A stretch of 64,000 nt of DNA, from the NCBI GenBank assembly GCA_037176845.1, contig JAYKXP010000009.1, forward strand, positions 496,001-560,000, written 5' to 3'. Within the stretch, counting starts at the first letter, position 1. Each line of letters opens with the position of its first letter. The notes under the pieces are model-generated. The model saw only the letters and a program-made list of their open reading frames with translations, was not told the DNA's origin and did not search any database. Source of the stretch: Paramarasmius palmivorus. Lineage: Eukaryota > Basidiomycota > Agaricomycetes > Agaricales > Marasmiaceae. Positions 31,401 through 42,092 of this stretch are shown in pieces. The position numbers and the translations under genes were made by a program.

Positions 31401-33649
31401 TCTTCTAGACCAAGTAGGATCGTACCGCCACCTGAGGAAGAGGAATTTGAAACCCCAGAGTCGCCTCCGCCCCTGCCGACGTCGTCTAGGCCGAGTAGGA
31501 TTGTACCACCTCCACCACCTGTGGAAGATTACGTTGATGACGATGACGATGAGGTTAAGCTGGTTCCAACACCTGCTTCTCCACCAGTTCCACCACCTAG
31601 TCGAGTAGTACCTCCACCGCCTGCACTAGCCGATGAAGAGGATGAGGAAGAGGAAGTCAAACACGTTCCGATACCAGTACCGACATCGCCTCCGCCTCCG
31701 CCTCCACCGCATATCGCTACTACTACGCGTCCAAGTCGATTTGTACCTCCACCTCCACCTCCACCACCTACTGCTATAGAACGTGAGGAAGAAGAGGAGC
31801 CTTTGCCTACGCCTCCTCCACGTCGGCAATCTACTAAAGAGGAGCCGCCATTGGTTATTCCGAATGCTGAAACTCGAAAGCCGAGATCGGATTCGTTGAA
31901 TGTAGACCCTGGAGTGCAGACGCCTACGATGAGTGGTTCAGAGATTTTAGACGAGGAGGAAGGTGGTGGGTTCCTTTGATCTCGTTTTGCGATGCTGACG
32001 CTGATGACAATGTGGATGTGCTTATATAGATCCGATTGATCCGTCGTTCCATAGTCCAAGTCGACAAGAATCAGTGGCTAATCTAAGGAAGGAGGCTCTC
32101 AAAGAGGAGGAAGAACAAGAGGACGAGGACGAGGAAGATGAGGAACAAGCTAGGAGACGTACGATTGCAGAACGTATGGCGAAGTTGGGCGGGATCAGGT
32201 TTGGTGCGGCGCCTATGATGGGTATGAGGTCTCCTCCGCCTCCGAGGAAGGAAAAGGAGCTCGAGGAGGATCCGGCTGAAGAAGAGCAAGGACAAGAGAG
32301 GCCCGAGATGACCGAGGAAGAGGAAGAGCGTGCGAGAAAGGAGAGGATTGCGGCCAAGTTGGCTAGTATGGGTGGCATGAGGTTTGGTATGATGCCTGGA
32401 ATGGTTGCTCCGCCAAAACCTCCTGCTAGGGAACGTGAACCGTCGGAAAGTTCGACAGGAACGGTGACCAGCCCTCGTTCGCCACTTGCGCATCCACCAC
32501 CTGTACCAGGGTCTCATCCTCCACCTCCTACTCGTGCTGCACCTCCTCCCAGGCCACCACCTCAAGAACCAGAATCTGATTATAGTGGAAGTCAGGGAAC
32601 CTCAGAAGATGGTATCAAAGTCGAAGCTGAAGAGAGCGAGATGGAAGAAGTTGGGTACTCTGATGCTCAAGAAGAGGTTGATGAACCTCCACCACCACCA
32701 CCGGTGCCTACACGTGAACGCAGACGTACATCTGTGCAACATACGCGTGTGCCTACGCAGTCTACACCGCCGCCACCAGTACCGCCTCCCGGCCGAAGGC
32801 CGAGTGTACCGCAGACGATGCCTCGAAAGATGTCTTCTGAGGGCGCTCCTGTTACTCCTTCATATCAGCCTCCGTCGGAATATGTCATGGTTGAGGAACC
32901 AGAGAATGCAGAAGAGCCACCACCACCACCGCCCCCGAGACGTGGACCTCCGGCTCCTCCGCCTGCCTCAACGGACTTGAATGAGAGCGTCTCTTGGGAG
33001 ATGCCGGAGTTTGGTAAAACTCAAGATCTATCACTCTCCTCGTACGATGATTTAGGTCCTTCAGCGGCTGCTCAGGAAGCTCCCAAGCCTACTCCAATCC
33101 CACAATCTCTTTCCTCTGATGAACTCATGGCGATCTGGGGTCGTGTTGGTGTTCAGATTTGCGAAGTGGCAACTCAACTTCACGATAAATCCAAGCGTGC
33201 ATTGATTGGCGATGGAACATATCATGGATTCGTGCAGGCTGCCTTGAGGGAGGTACCTAACGCATCGGCCGTGACTCTAGATGCGTATGGGTATTTGATA
33301 TACATGCAATCCGGTGCTTCTGTGCAGAAACGCGCAAGCGAAATTATGCCGGGGGATGTCGTATGGTTGAAGGACGCCAAGATGAAGGGACACAAGGGCA
33401 TTCAAACGTATAGTCAGACGGTCGGTACGGCAGAGCCAGTGGTGGGAGTTGTGAGCGAGTTTGAACCAAAGAAGTTCAAGGTCAGGGTGTTCCAAGCGAA
33501 TCAGCATGTTGGACAGCAGACGGTCGAGTCTGTGAGTTATAGATTGGAAGATTTGAAGAGCGGAGTTGTGAAAGTAAGTTGGCGTTCCCTTGGTCGGATC
33601 TGGTGCTAATGTGTTCGTGGTCTAGGTCTATCGAGTGTTGGAAGCATAG
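28454..33649 (+). CDS. Bbc1/Aim3-family actin-patch regulator, about 1575 aa
   Basis: Eight exons (28454-29159, 29209-29271, 29323-30600, 30657-30671, 30804-30839, 30901-31962, 32030-33573, 33626-33649) join in frame to 1575 residues. Two exons are only 15 and 36 nt. The middle is disordered, with polyproline runs (PPPPPPARKPSIAE repeats, candidate SH3 ligands) and acidic stretches. A repeated motif of the type RRVAERMAKMGGFNPF or ERIAAKLASMGGMRFG occurs at least five times, as in yeast Bbc1. The C-terminal 190 residues (TPIPQSLSSDELMAIWGRVG to SYRLEDLKSGVVKVYRVLEA) match the cysteine-proteinase-fold domain of Bbc1/Aim3. Yeast Bbc1 restrains Arp2/3 actin assembly at cortical patches during endocytosis. 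The N-terminal SH3 domain of yeast Bbc1 is not present here; the chain starts MSDPPPKPKPGSLRDRIAAF. Confidence 0.85.
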
Positions 33650-34444
33650 CAGGGACCAGACCCTTGTATATCTACATTACTATCATGACATGGATTTGTA
33701 CGTGATTACTAGTTCTCAAGGATTGTATATTTTCGGTTCTCTCTTTTCGCGTCCCGGCTTGATGTTTATCTACTTCGTCGGCCCCGTTACATTCCAAACG
33801 AGACAGGTGAGATGATTTATCTATCATCAACACTCGCAACCTAACTAATGTCCGTTTCTAAACGCACTAATCATAGAATGAAGAAAATGTGAGTAAACTT
33901 GCCTCCTTCGGGATGATGTTTCGTTCTTCGGCTTTACGCAACACCTCTAAAATAGTGTTTTGTGCGGAACACTAGTCCTCGTATGATGCTCGTCTCCGAC
34001 ATATCAATAACGTGGGAGTTTTTCCCGCCGGAGATGAGAAATGATCGGACACTGGAAATGGAGCTCACTAATCGTCTCGAGCTTGGCTGCGAAATCAACT
34101 GCCCCTTCCTCAATAGCCCCTCGTAACTCAACATGGAAAGCTGAAGGCCGACTACCATCGTTATTGTGAAGATCTGTGCTTTATCGGTAAAGAGAGGGGC
34201 TTAGAAGTATGTAAGAGGAGATAGCCAATATTGATTTAGACCATTTCACGGTCACAGCATCACCTTCCGGAGCTCATTGCTGTGGCACCAATTTACGAGA
34301 ATATAGCAGGCCAGCGGCGGTTTGGGGTGACACTAACACTGTCACTGTCTCCCTCAAAATGTGACGTTGACCCAAGGGCTTATGCATTCCGAAACATATA
34401 AAGACTAGTAAGTTTTGGCTTTCCCATTGTAATTCTCCCACTTC
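33650..34444. other. Intergenic with TATA box at about 34396-34402
   Basis: No gene seen. CATATAAAG lies about 45 bases before the methyltransferase ATG. Confidence 0.5.
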
Positions 34445-36371
34445 ATGTCTCATTCATCACAGGTTAGGCAACTCCTTGAATTACTCTCGAGCTCCGTAGG
34501 CTCGTTGGACGATATATGTTCTTCAAATGGCACCCGGATCCCTGATCTCGATGAGCCATACCAGCCCGCTTCGGAAGCTTTCCGCGCAAATCCAGATGCA
34601 CAAAGAGCTGCTGCTATCATAAGCGCAGCTGCCTCTCAACTTCAAGCTATCTTCTCGCCTCCACAGGTATCATTATATCATGTTGCCGCTGGTGTATGTA
34701 TTTGAGCCCATCGCCTCGCTGTTGAGAATACTCATTTGCTTGTCGCTAGACTTTTCGCTCAGCAGCTTTGCGGGTATGCATTGAAGGCAATGTCACCGAG
34801 ATCTTGCGAGAAGCAGGTCCAGAGGTAGTCTTCGGCTTGGCCCCCTCGGTTTTGCATTTAATGAACATCCCTAGGGCCTTCACGTCAACGACATCGCCGC
34901 GATAAATGGCTTGGACCCAAAGAAACTAGGTTTGGTTGATCTACGTTGATCTGTCAATCCTCAAACACTGACAGTCTTTTAAACTCTAGCTCGTTTTCTT
35001 CGCTACCTTGCCTCGCTTCACGTTTACAAGGAACTTTCCCCAGATGTCTTTGCCAATAACCGCATATCAAGCATGATGGACACGCACAAGTGTGTTGATG
35101 CTCTCTTCGCCCAGTCAGTTTCCCGAATCGGATGCATATAGTATTTCACTTACGACGAATATAGACCCGAGAGAAAACACGAGAATACATCGGGGTTCCC
35201 TGCGCTGGTTAGCTCTCAGTATGTCTCCATCACCATGGATTCAGTGATCTCTGTTCAATGTTCTGTCCCTAGCCTCGATGAGGTGGCTAAGGCTGCCATA
35301 TACTCGTGGGAGGCGATGACTGACCCGGAAATGGGACATTCAACAAAGAATAATGCGACGCCACTAAACAAGGCATTTGGCACCGATGGGCTTACCTACT
35401 TCGGTTTCTTGCAAGATCCACAAGAATCTTCAAGATATCAGAGGTTTGCCGTAGCTATGGAAGGAGTTTTAGTGTTCCAGCCGGACCTTTTTTCTCAGGG
35501 TAAGCTGGCCATACGCTGACGCTGCCGAACCAATTCTTACTAGATGTCCTTTTCATAGCTTATAATTGGGACCATCTTCCTACCGGTTCGGTCGTTGTTG
35601 ATGTCGGCGGAGGAGTTGGGACTGTTTCACTTGCGTTGGCCGAACAATTCCCTAATCTTAACATCGTGGTGCAGGATTTACCTGGTATCGTCGATAAAGG
35701 TCATAAGGCAGGCGACCCAAAAGCGCAAGATACGTATAACATCTGACGACACTTCGCAGGTATGGTCACAACGACAACCGGAGGCTTTGAAAACGGGACG
35801 GGTCACTCTTCAAGGTAGAGCAGTACATCCTAGTCGCTTCCTCGAACCTCGACATTCACGTACACTTCTAGGCCATGATTTCTTTACCGAACAGCCACAG
35901 AAAGACGCTTCTATATTCCTTGTCAAACACGTACTCCATAATTGGTCAGACGAAGATTGCCAGAGAATGCTTTCTCGTCTGCGTGACGCAGCTCGTCCCG
36001 ATACCAAACTGCTCGTCCTCGAGATCATCATGCCCTATGTGTGTCATAGGGACCCTAGCTTGGAGAATGGCAAGCCTATTATACCAGGTGCTGCGCCACG
36101 CGAAGCTCCCATGCCTTTGCTGGCCAATTTTGGTGCCATGAATGAGTGGGCACACGTTCTTGACATGCTCGTAAGTGTTCAATAATTTTATGTCTGTCGT
36201 TCCAGTGTGAAATATGACATTCCTTAGGTATTCAGCATCTGCAACTCTGAGGAACGTACCATTGACCAATTTGACGAACTATTCCGAAAGTCGGGGTGGA
36301 AGCTAAGCAAGGTACATCGTGTATCAGAGGACTCATCAATGTGGCAATCGATCGAAGCAGTCCCTGCGTAG
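34445..36371 (+). CDS. SAM-dependent O-methyltransferase (COMT-like, winged-helix type)
   Basis: A chain of about ten short exons joins in frame. The N-terminal half is the helical dimerisation/winged-helix domain (FRSAALRVCIEGNVTEILRE, LHVNDIAAINGLDPKKL, ARFLRYLASLHVYKEL). The catalytic half has SAM motif I VVVDVGGGVGTVSLALAEQF, an acidic residue in NIVVQDLPGIV, GHDFFTEQP, and KHVLHNWSDEDCQRML with the probable catalytic His. The C-terminus ends in DQFDELFRKSGWKLSKVHRV. It should methylate a hydroxyl on a small aromatic or polyketide-like molecule in the cytosol. No polyketide synthase or other pathway gene lies nearby, so the substrate is unknown. Splice sites are canonical and no stop interrupts the model. 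Confidence 0.88.
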
Positions 36372-36958
36372 GGCCTGGGTCTTTCTTCGAATCCTCGAAA
36401 TTTGGATAAGATTGTGTCGATGTAAATTATTGTATTATATTTGTGCCAATAATGCTCTTCGTCGAGTTGCTACTTAGGGACGGATCAATTTCCATTCCAA
36501 GTTCCGAGAAACGTAGTCAGTCCACGCTGAAAGATAGAGTGATACACTTAGAATGGCCTTGATGACTCGAGCTTAGTCGTGACTAATAGCAGTGAGTTAG
36601 ATTGACCAATCGTACTAGTGGCTGTAGTCATACGTACGCACTCGGATCAGGATTTCAACAGCCACTAATCAGACACCCCCACTGATTGCTGAACCTGGCA
36701 CAAAGACCTCACAGACTTACAGCCAATTGGCAAGCCTGCCCATAACGGATTTGGTGTGTCTAACGTGACTCGAGCGCTAACTCGAGCGCCCATTTATTAT
36801 TATTTTTTCACACGGCGTTGATTCTCTCTTCCTTCCATCACCATCGAGCGTCCCAAACTCCGGCACTTGCAGCTCAATAAGCTCCGAATTTCAGACCAGA
36901 AGGTCCTCAACAACCCTCAGGAACTACACCATCTACTGTAGCGTTTTGCACACGATAT
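36372..36958. other. Intergenic
   Basis: No recognised feature. Imperfect short inverted strings around 36590-36670 (GTGGCTGTAGTCATACGTAC and CAACAGCCACTAA) look incidental. Confidence 0.4.
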
Positions 36959-37304
36959 GGAGTTTACGAAAGGGCTATGGGAGAAATTCGCTTTCCTCGG
37001 TGCTTGTGAGTCTATTAAACACCTTTCCTGTGTCGTTTTTAACATAAATGTGGCGTAGAGCTCGTGTCATACCCAGCATACATTTTCTTTGAATTTCACT
37101 GGCACCGATGGCTCGACCTTATCGACTGTTTCCTTCCAACTACCAAAATCCTCTCCACAAAAACAGGAAGATATCTCTAAGTTGAAGGCTTCATCCGCCG
37201 AATCCAAAAGGCAATATTTCAACGACACGAACGAAGTACTTAACCTCGTGGACACTATGGTGCGAGCCATCGCAACTCTGAGAACTGTATGTCTTTCAGC
37301 CTAA
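36959..37304 (+). CDS. Possible small unknown gene
   Basis: An ATG at 36959 opens MEFTKGLWEKFAFLGA. A donor-like GT follows; after an acceptor near 37059 an open frame reads MNFTGTDGSTLSTVSFQLP and KQEDISKLKASSAESKRQYF, then NLVDTMVRAIATLRT. The last part could form a coiled coil. The alternative frame gives a short peptide ending in TKTGRYL. The phase of the first splice does not clearly favour either reading, so the structure is uncertain. No known domain. Confidence 0.3.
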
Positions 37305-38277
37305 CATCCCACTAACTCTAGCAACTTTGGTAAACGAGAACTATCGAACCTACCTAGTGTTTAGATTCAAAGCTACTTCTCGGGATGTTCTTTGATCTAG
37401 GGCAGCTGATAGAACGTGGACGAAATGTCATGGTTCAAGTACTGGTCTTCCCAGCCAAATCTGCTGTCAGTGTATATGGATGATCAGTGTTACAATCCGT
37501 AAATTCCGATGTTCTAATCGAACAGTCAAACCTGAATCATTCGACATTTATCTTTTGGGATAAAGAAAACAATCCGGCCGCGAATGACTGCAGACACAAA
37601 TTCCATTTCATTGTCTGTGCCGGATTATCTAAAACCTGACGTCCCAGTATTCTCAGCGTAACAAAACCTACTTATTCCTTCTCCAAAGTCGTCAGCTGGA
37701 ACGCATAGCGCCCCCGAAATTTGCAAATGGGTAGGTTTTCGCTGCTTTCCGTCGGATATCCTTGGGTCTGCTGATAGATATCTTGGATGCATCCTAGCGA
37801 ACCTTGAGAGGACAGATAGGAAAGTGGAATACCTTTGGAAATGCGGAAAGATCGGCGCTTGTAGGCAACACTTGTCACGTGTGATTTTCGCGCCCCGCCT
37901 TTTTCTCTCGACAACCACCAATAGCAACGCCCGATTCTGCCTATCTCCTCTATACCTGAAGCCTTCCTGCCTTATCTAGCTCCAATTTCAGGGCTATTAA
38001 ATGCAAATTAAAATGCCTTTCCTAGCCCTCCGATACAAGAAATCTCAAGTGGCCCTGGATCCATGTCGAATTGTTGCTGAAAACCTTATCACTATCACTG
38101 GACCTGGAGCAAACCTGGAGCGCCGAATGCCTGGCATCATCATCCCGTGAATCGTGAGTATCTCCTTGTCAGGAAAGATGTGCTAGTGTGGATACATATA
38201 TAATCCAGACCCCATCAAAGATACACTTGTTGGGTACCTGACCTCCAATCCACCACCATCCGGCGACTTTGTCAAAG
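37305..38277. other. Intergenic, upstream of the permease
   Basis: Nearly 1 kb with no convincing gene. Overlapping minus-strand frames near 37625-37927 share no known domain. Confidence 0.5.
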
Positions 38278-41200
38278 ATGAGCTCCTCACTACAGGCCTC
38301 GGAATCGACAACGCTGTTCAGACGGTTCCTCAAACGTATCGAGGTTCCGTCAGACCCGGATGCTAACTACAAGAACGACGTATGTCCTCAATCCGTTTTC
38401 TCTCAGCCATCCATCGCTCACTTCCTCAAAAAAAAAAGCACTGGACGAATCGCGACCTCATTCCTATGCCCAAAGATCGCAGGACCTACGCTATTTGGTC
38501 CTATTGCATCTATTGGTGTATCTCCGGAATGTGCATTAGCGCCTACACAACGGGTTCTACCTTACTTGCCTTTGGTCTTACCCCCCAACAAGCCATAGGC
38601 GCGTTAGTTGTCGGAGCGTTCTGCACCGGGTTGTTGTCAGTTGCATGTGGTTGGATGGGAGAGCGGTGAGTAACCAAGTTCATCAATCATTCTTCTCAAC
38701 GTTGGAAGGGTGATATTTCCGCCCCATCCGCGCGGTGTTTTCTCACTGTCGGCGCACCCCTGGGCATGGCATTGGACCTACGTTCGCAAACATGATACTA
38801 ACCGGCTGTCGTAGGCATCATATCGGGTTTACTGTGTCGTCGAGACATACATGGGGAATGAGGTACGTAACCACGAGATTCTTTGGGATGAGTGTTTGTC
38901 ATGCTTAAAGTGGAACTTCGGCATTTCTTGTAGAGGAGCGTATTTCCCCATTATAATCCGAACATTCACGTACGTGGACCCATCTATTCAATCCAGTCCT
39001 CCAACAATTGATTCGGTTTCGTTCGTTCGATAAACAGGACCATTTTGTGAGTGGGATAAATCCGAACATCGGGTTCGGGCATCGGTCTCGATACTGATAT
39101 AGATCTTCTCCCTTCTCCGCTGATCTTAGCTGGGATGGCTTGCAAGCTTATTGGGGTGGTCAAGGTGCGACCTTTCGTTGTCTTTTTCTTTTTCGATAGC
39201 TGATCTTGGCTCTAGCAACAACCGTAAGCATCTTCCTAAGCTAATTCGATCTGCCCTCAACTTTCGTAGGTCACATTAGGAGCAATATTCACTGGTTCGT
39301 CCCTCTATCTATTTCTTTAACCCGTCCCAGCCTGACAGAACATTTGTTCCTCGTTCCTAGGTTTAGCGCATATGTAAGTCACTACTCTCCGGTTTCCAAG
39401 GCTGCTTGCTAGATATCCCCGGTCTTTAATCTAACCAATTACACATTACATGTCATTAGGGACTCGACCCTCGCTGGTGGCGTATTGATGACCAAGGATT
39501 TGATTGGGATGGTGTACGTCCGCACATTTTACCGTGGCGAAAGTGGCTCCAGCTGACCGATCGAAAATGGCACCAGGATATACTACATCTTCTTCATCTC
39601 AATCATGCAGATTCCTCCAGAGAAACTTCAGAAACCGTTCATAGTCTCCAGTATCTTATTCGGCGCAACTCTAATCGGCCTCCTAGCCTGGGCGGTTTCT
39701 ACAGTCGGCGGCGGAGGCCCCATGTGGAATCAACCAGGAAAGCCTTCTCATGGGAGTATCGGATGGTCCATGATGTTTGGTATCACATCTGTGTTGGGAG
39801 CGTGGTACGTATCCCTGGCTCTCGACATGCCGACGGTTTACCCTGAACTTTCATGTCAAACAGGGGCGGAGGTACGCTAGGCCAGAGTGACTGGACGAGA
39901 TACGCGAATAGACCCTGTCAGTGGCCCCTTATCGGGTTCCTGTCAAAGCTGTGGCATTTCGCGTGCTTTACTGACATTCTTTGTTTATAGTCGCGCCGAC
40001 TTTATCACAAATGTTCTTTGCGTGAGTGAGATTCTCACTTTTGGAGGAATAGAGCTAGTTACTGACTTGAATTCTGCGCCATAGCCCTGTGATGATCATC
40101 GTCACCTGTATCGTCGGGATTATAGTCACCTCTTGTGCCTACCAGATTCTGGGAGAGATTATTTGGCAGCCATTTGTTCTGCTGGCAACAATCCAAAGTT
40201 ACTAGTGAGTCCATGGCCTATTTCCGCGAGTAGGCTTACTTACGATCATCCCAAAGTGGCGACTCTCCTCGAGGTCGGTATTGATTTGTTTTGAATGCGA
40301 GTGGCCAACTGACGTGTCAACTGGATGAATAGCACGAGCAGCAGTGTGAGTGACCTTGTCTACACTCGGGCCCGGCATCATGCTAACGCCTGGTTATGGC
40401 TATGAAGGTTCTTTGCAGGTCTCGGGTGTACATGTGCTCAGCTTGGAATTAGCATCGTCCTGAACTCGGTCAGTGCGGGTATGGATCTAGCGTAAGTGGC
40501 CGAGAATCTATACTTGACCTGTTGTCTAACAACTTGGTTTTAGAGGGCTCAACCCGTAAGTCCTCTTTCGTTTGTGGTATCTTGGAAAACTGACATCAGT
40601 AGTAAATATTTGAACATTCGTCGAGGCGCCTTCATCCTCGCCGCAGCAGGCATACTGTCCAACCCATGGCAGTATCTGTCGAACGCATCGACCTTCCTGA
40701 CTGTTATTTCAGGCTTTGGTATTTTTAGTACGTGTTTTCTCATGGGCCACACGCCAGCATCTGACATCGTTTTGCCCAGTGGCGCCCTTCACCGGTGTAA
40801 TGTTGGCGGACTATCATGTTATCCGCCGCTATGTGATTAAGATGGAGGACCTATACACTGGCAACAAGAGTTCGATTTACTGGTAAACTGCTTCTTGGCC
40901 AAACGTAGCGTGTCAAGGTTGACTCTATATGCAGGTATTGGCACGGCTTCCACTGGCGTGCTTTAGTTGCGTGGGTATTAGGCGTCTTTCCAACCATGCC
41001 GGGTATGGTAATGACTGTAAACGACCCTACGACGTATAATGCTTGGGTGAAGATCTTCAACATTACCTTCTTCGTGGGTGAGTAAAGGTTGAGCCCGTAC
41101 TACAATCGTCACCTCACCTCTATGCAGGCCTTTCAATTTCCTTCGTCGCATACTGCGCTATCTGTTTTGTTTCACCCCCTCCTGGACTCGGTATCGGGGT

Positions 41201-41330
41201 GACTCGTCACGATGATTCAGTGGCTTTCGGGGAGAAAGATTCCGCAGAGAGCCGAAGTTCTAGTAGCTTCGATGGCAAAGAGAAAGGACTCGAGGGTTCT
41301 GAGAAAGTGACTGAGCTACCTGCCGTCTGA
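38278..41330 (+). CDS. NCS1-family permease (nucleobase/cytosine-allantoin type)
   Basis: About seventeen short exons make a roughly 12-segment membrane transporter. The first intron joins KND to HWTNRDLIPMP, restoring the NCS1 entry motif before transmembrane segment 1 (RRTYAIWSYCIYWCISGMCI). Later hallmarks are FGLTPQQAIGALVVGAF, RHTWGMRGAYFPIIIRTFT, TIFWDGLQAYWGGQ, GGVLMTKDLIGM, QSDWTRYANRP and GLNPKYLNIRRGAFILAA. The tail is Ser/Lys-rich and cytosolic. NCS1 proteins are proton symporters at the plasma membrane for uracil, cytosine, allantoin, hydantoins, thiamine or related compounds. The DLIPMP entry motif fits the fungal NCS1 pattern, but the substrate cannot be read from sequence. Exon phases fit across the junctions I checked. 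Start at 38278 is the first ATG. Confidence 0.88.
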
Positions 41331-42092
41331 GAATCGTAGGGCATCTGGGTTGATTTTCTCTTTCATGTAAATTATCCCCTTTTTAACGGTATCATGTTTG
41401 TACGTATACACGTTCTACGATAGTTTTCGAGATTTATTTTCGCTGGTTCAAAAGAATGATTGGCCCTGGAGTGCCGAAGTTAGGATACGAGCTACTAGAA
41501 TGAAAGAAAGAGTGAATCATAGAAAAATGCCTCGTTATCAATTCGAACTACTCGCTGCGGTAGAGTTCTGAAGATAGTCGTTCAACGTTCAACGCCTATG
41601 CCGGTAGAACCGTGAAGGGTCGCATCGAGTCTAACCCCGTTGGGCAACAGAGCACTCAGTTAAAGTAGACTTACTTCAGTATAGTACGGGACTCACAAAG
41701 CCAAGCAATTTGGTCTTGCGCACAACAGCGACTACGTGTATATTGCATTTGATATTGTACCCAAGTTATACAATTGCTTTGCGATGATATGGTTCGTTGA
41801 TGGTATGGAGATGCAACTATAGCTACAAAAGGTCGGGGGGCACATTGAACCCAGGAAAAACCAAGACAGCAAAACAGCTGAACCAAAAAAATAACAGATA
41901 ACAACTGTGAAAACAAGGAGAGGATGAGAGAAGGAACGTGGAACTTGTATCGTGAATGACAAGCGGTGCGGTTTCGGTGTATGAGTAAGGGTAAAGGGTG
42001 TATTGTATGACTTGGGTTTCGGGCTTCGTTTGCGTTTATGTGTTTGGCAGCCGGGGATCGTTTTTTTCGTTCTTTTTCGTGAATCATAAACG
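41331..42092. other. Intergenic, convergent
   Basis: Lies between the permease and the YTH gene 3' ends. A minus-strand fragment at about 41535-41600 reads LNDYLQNSTAASSSN then stop, similar to a fragment at about 22740. Confidence 0.45.

Noticed and set aside
29735..32565. Several long Gly/Ser- or Arg-rich frames on both strands
   Set aside because: They are shadows of the proline- and glutamate-rich repeats of the Bbc1-like gene.
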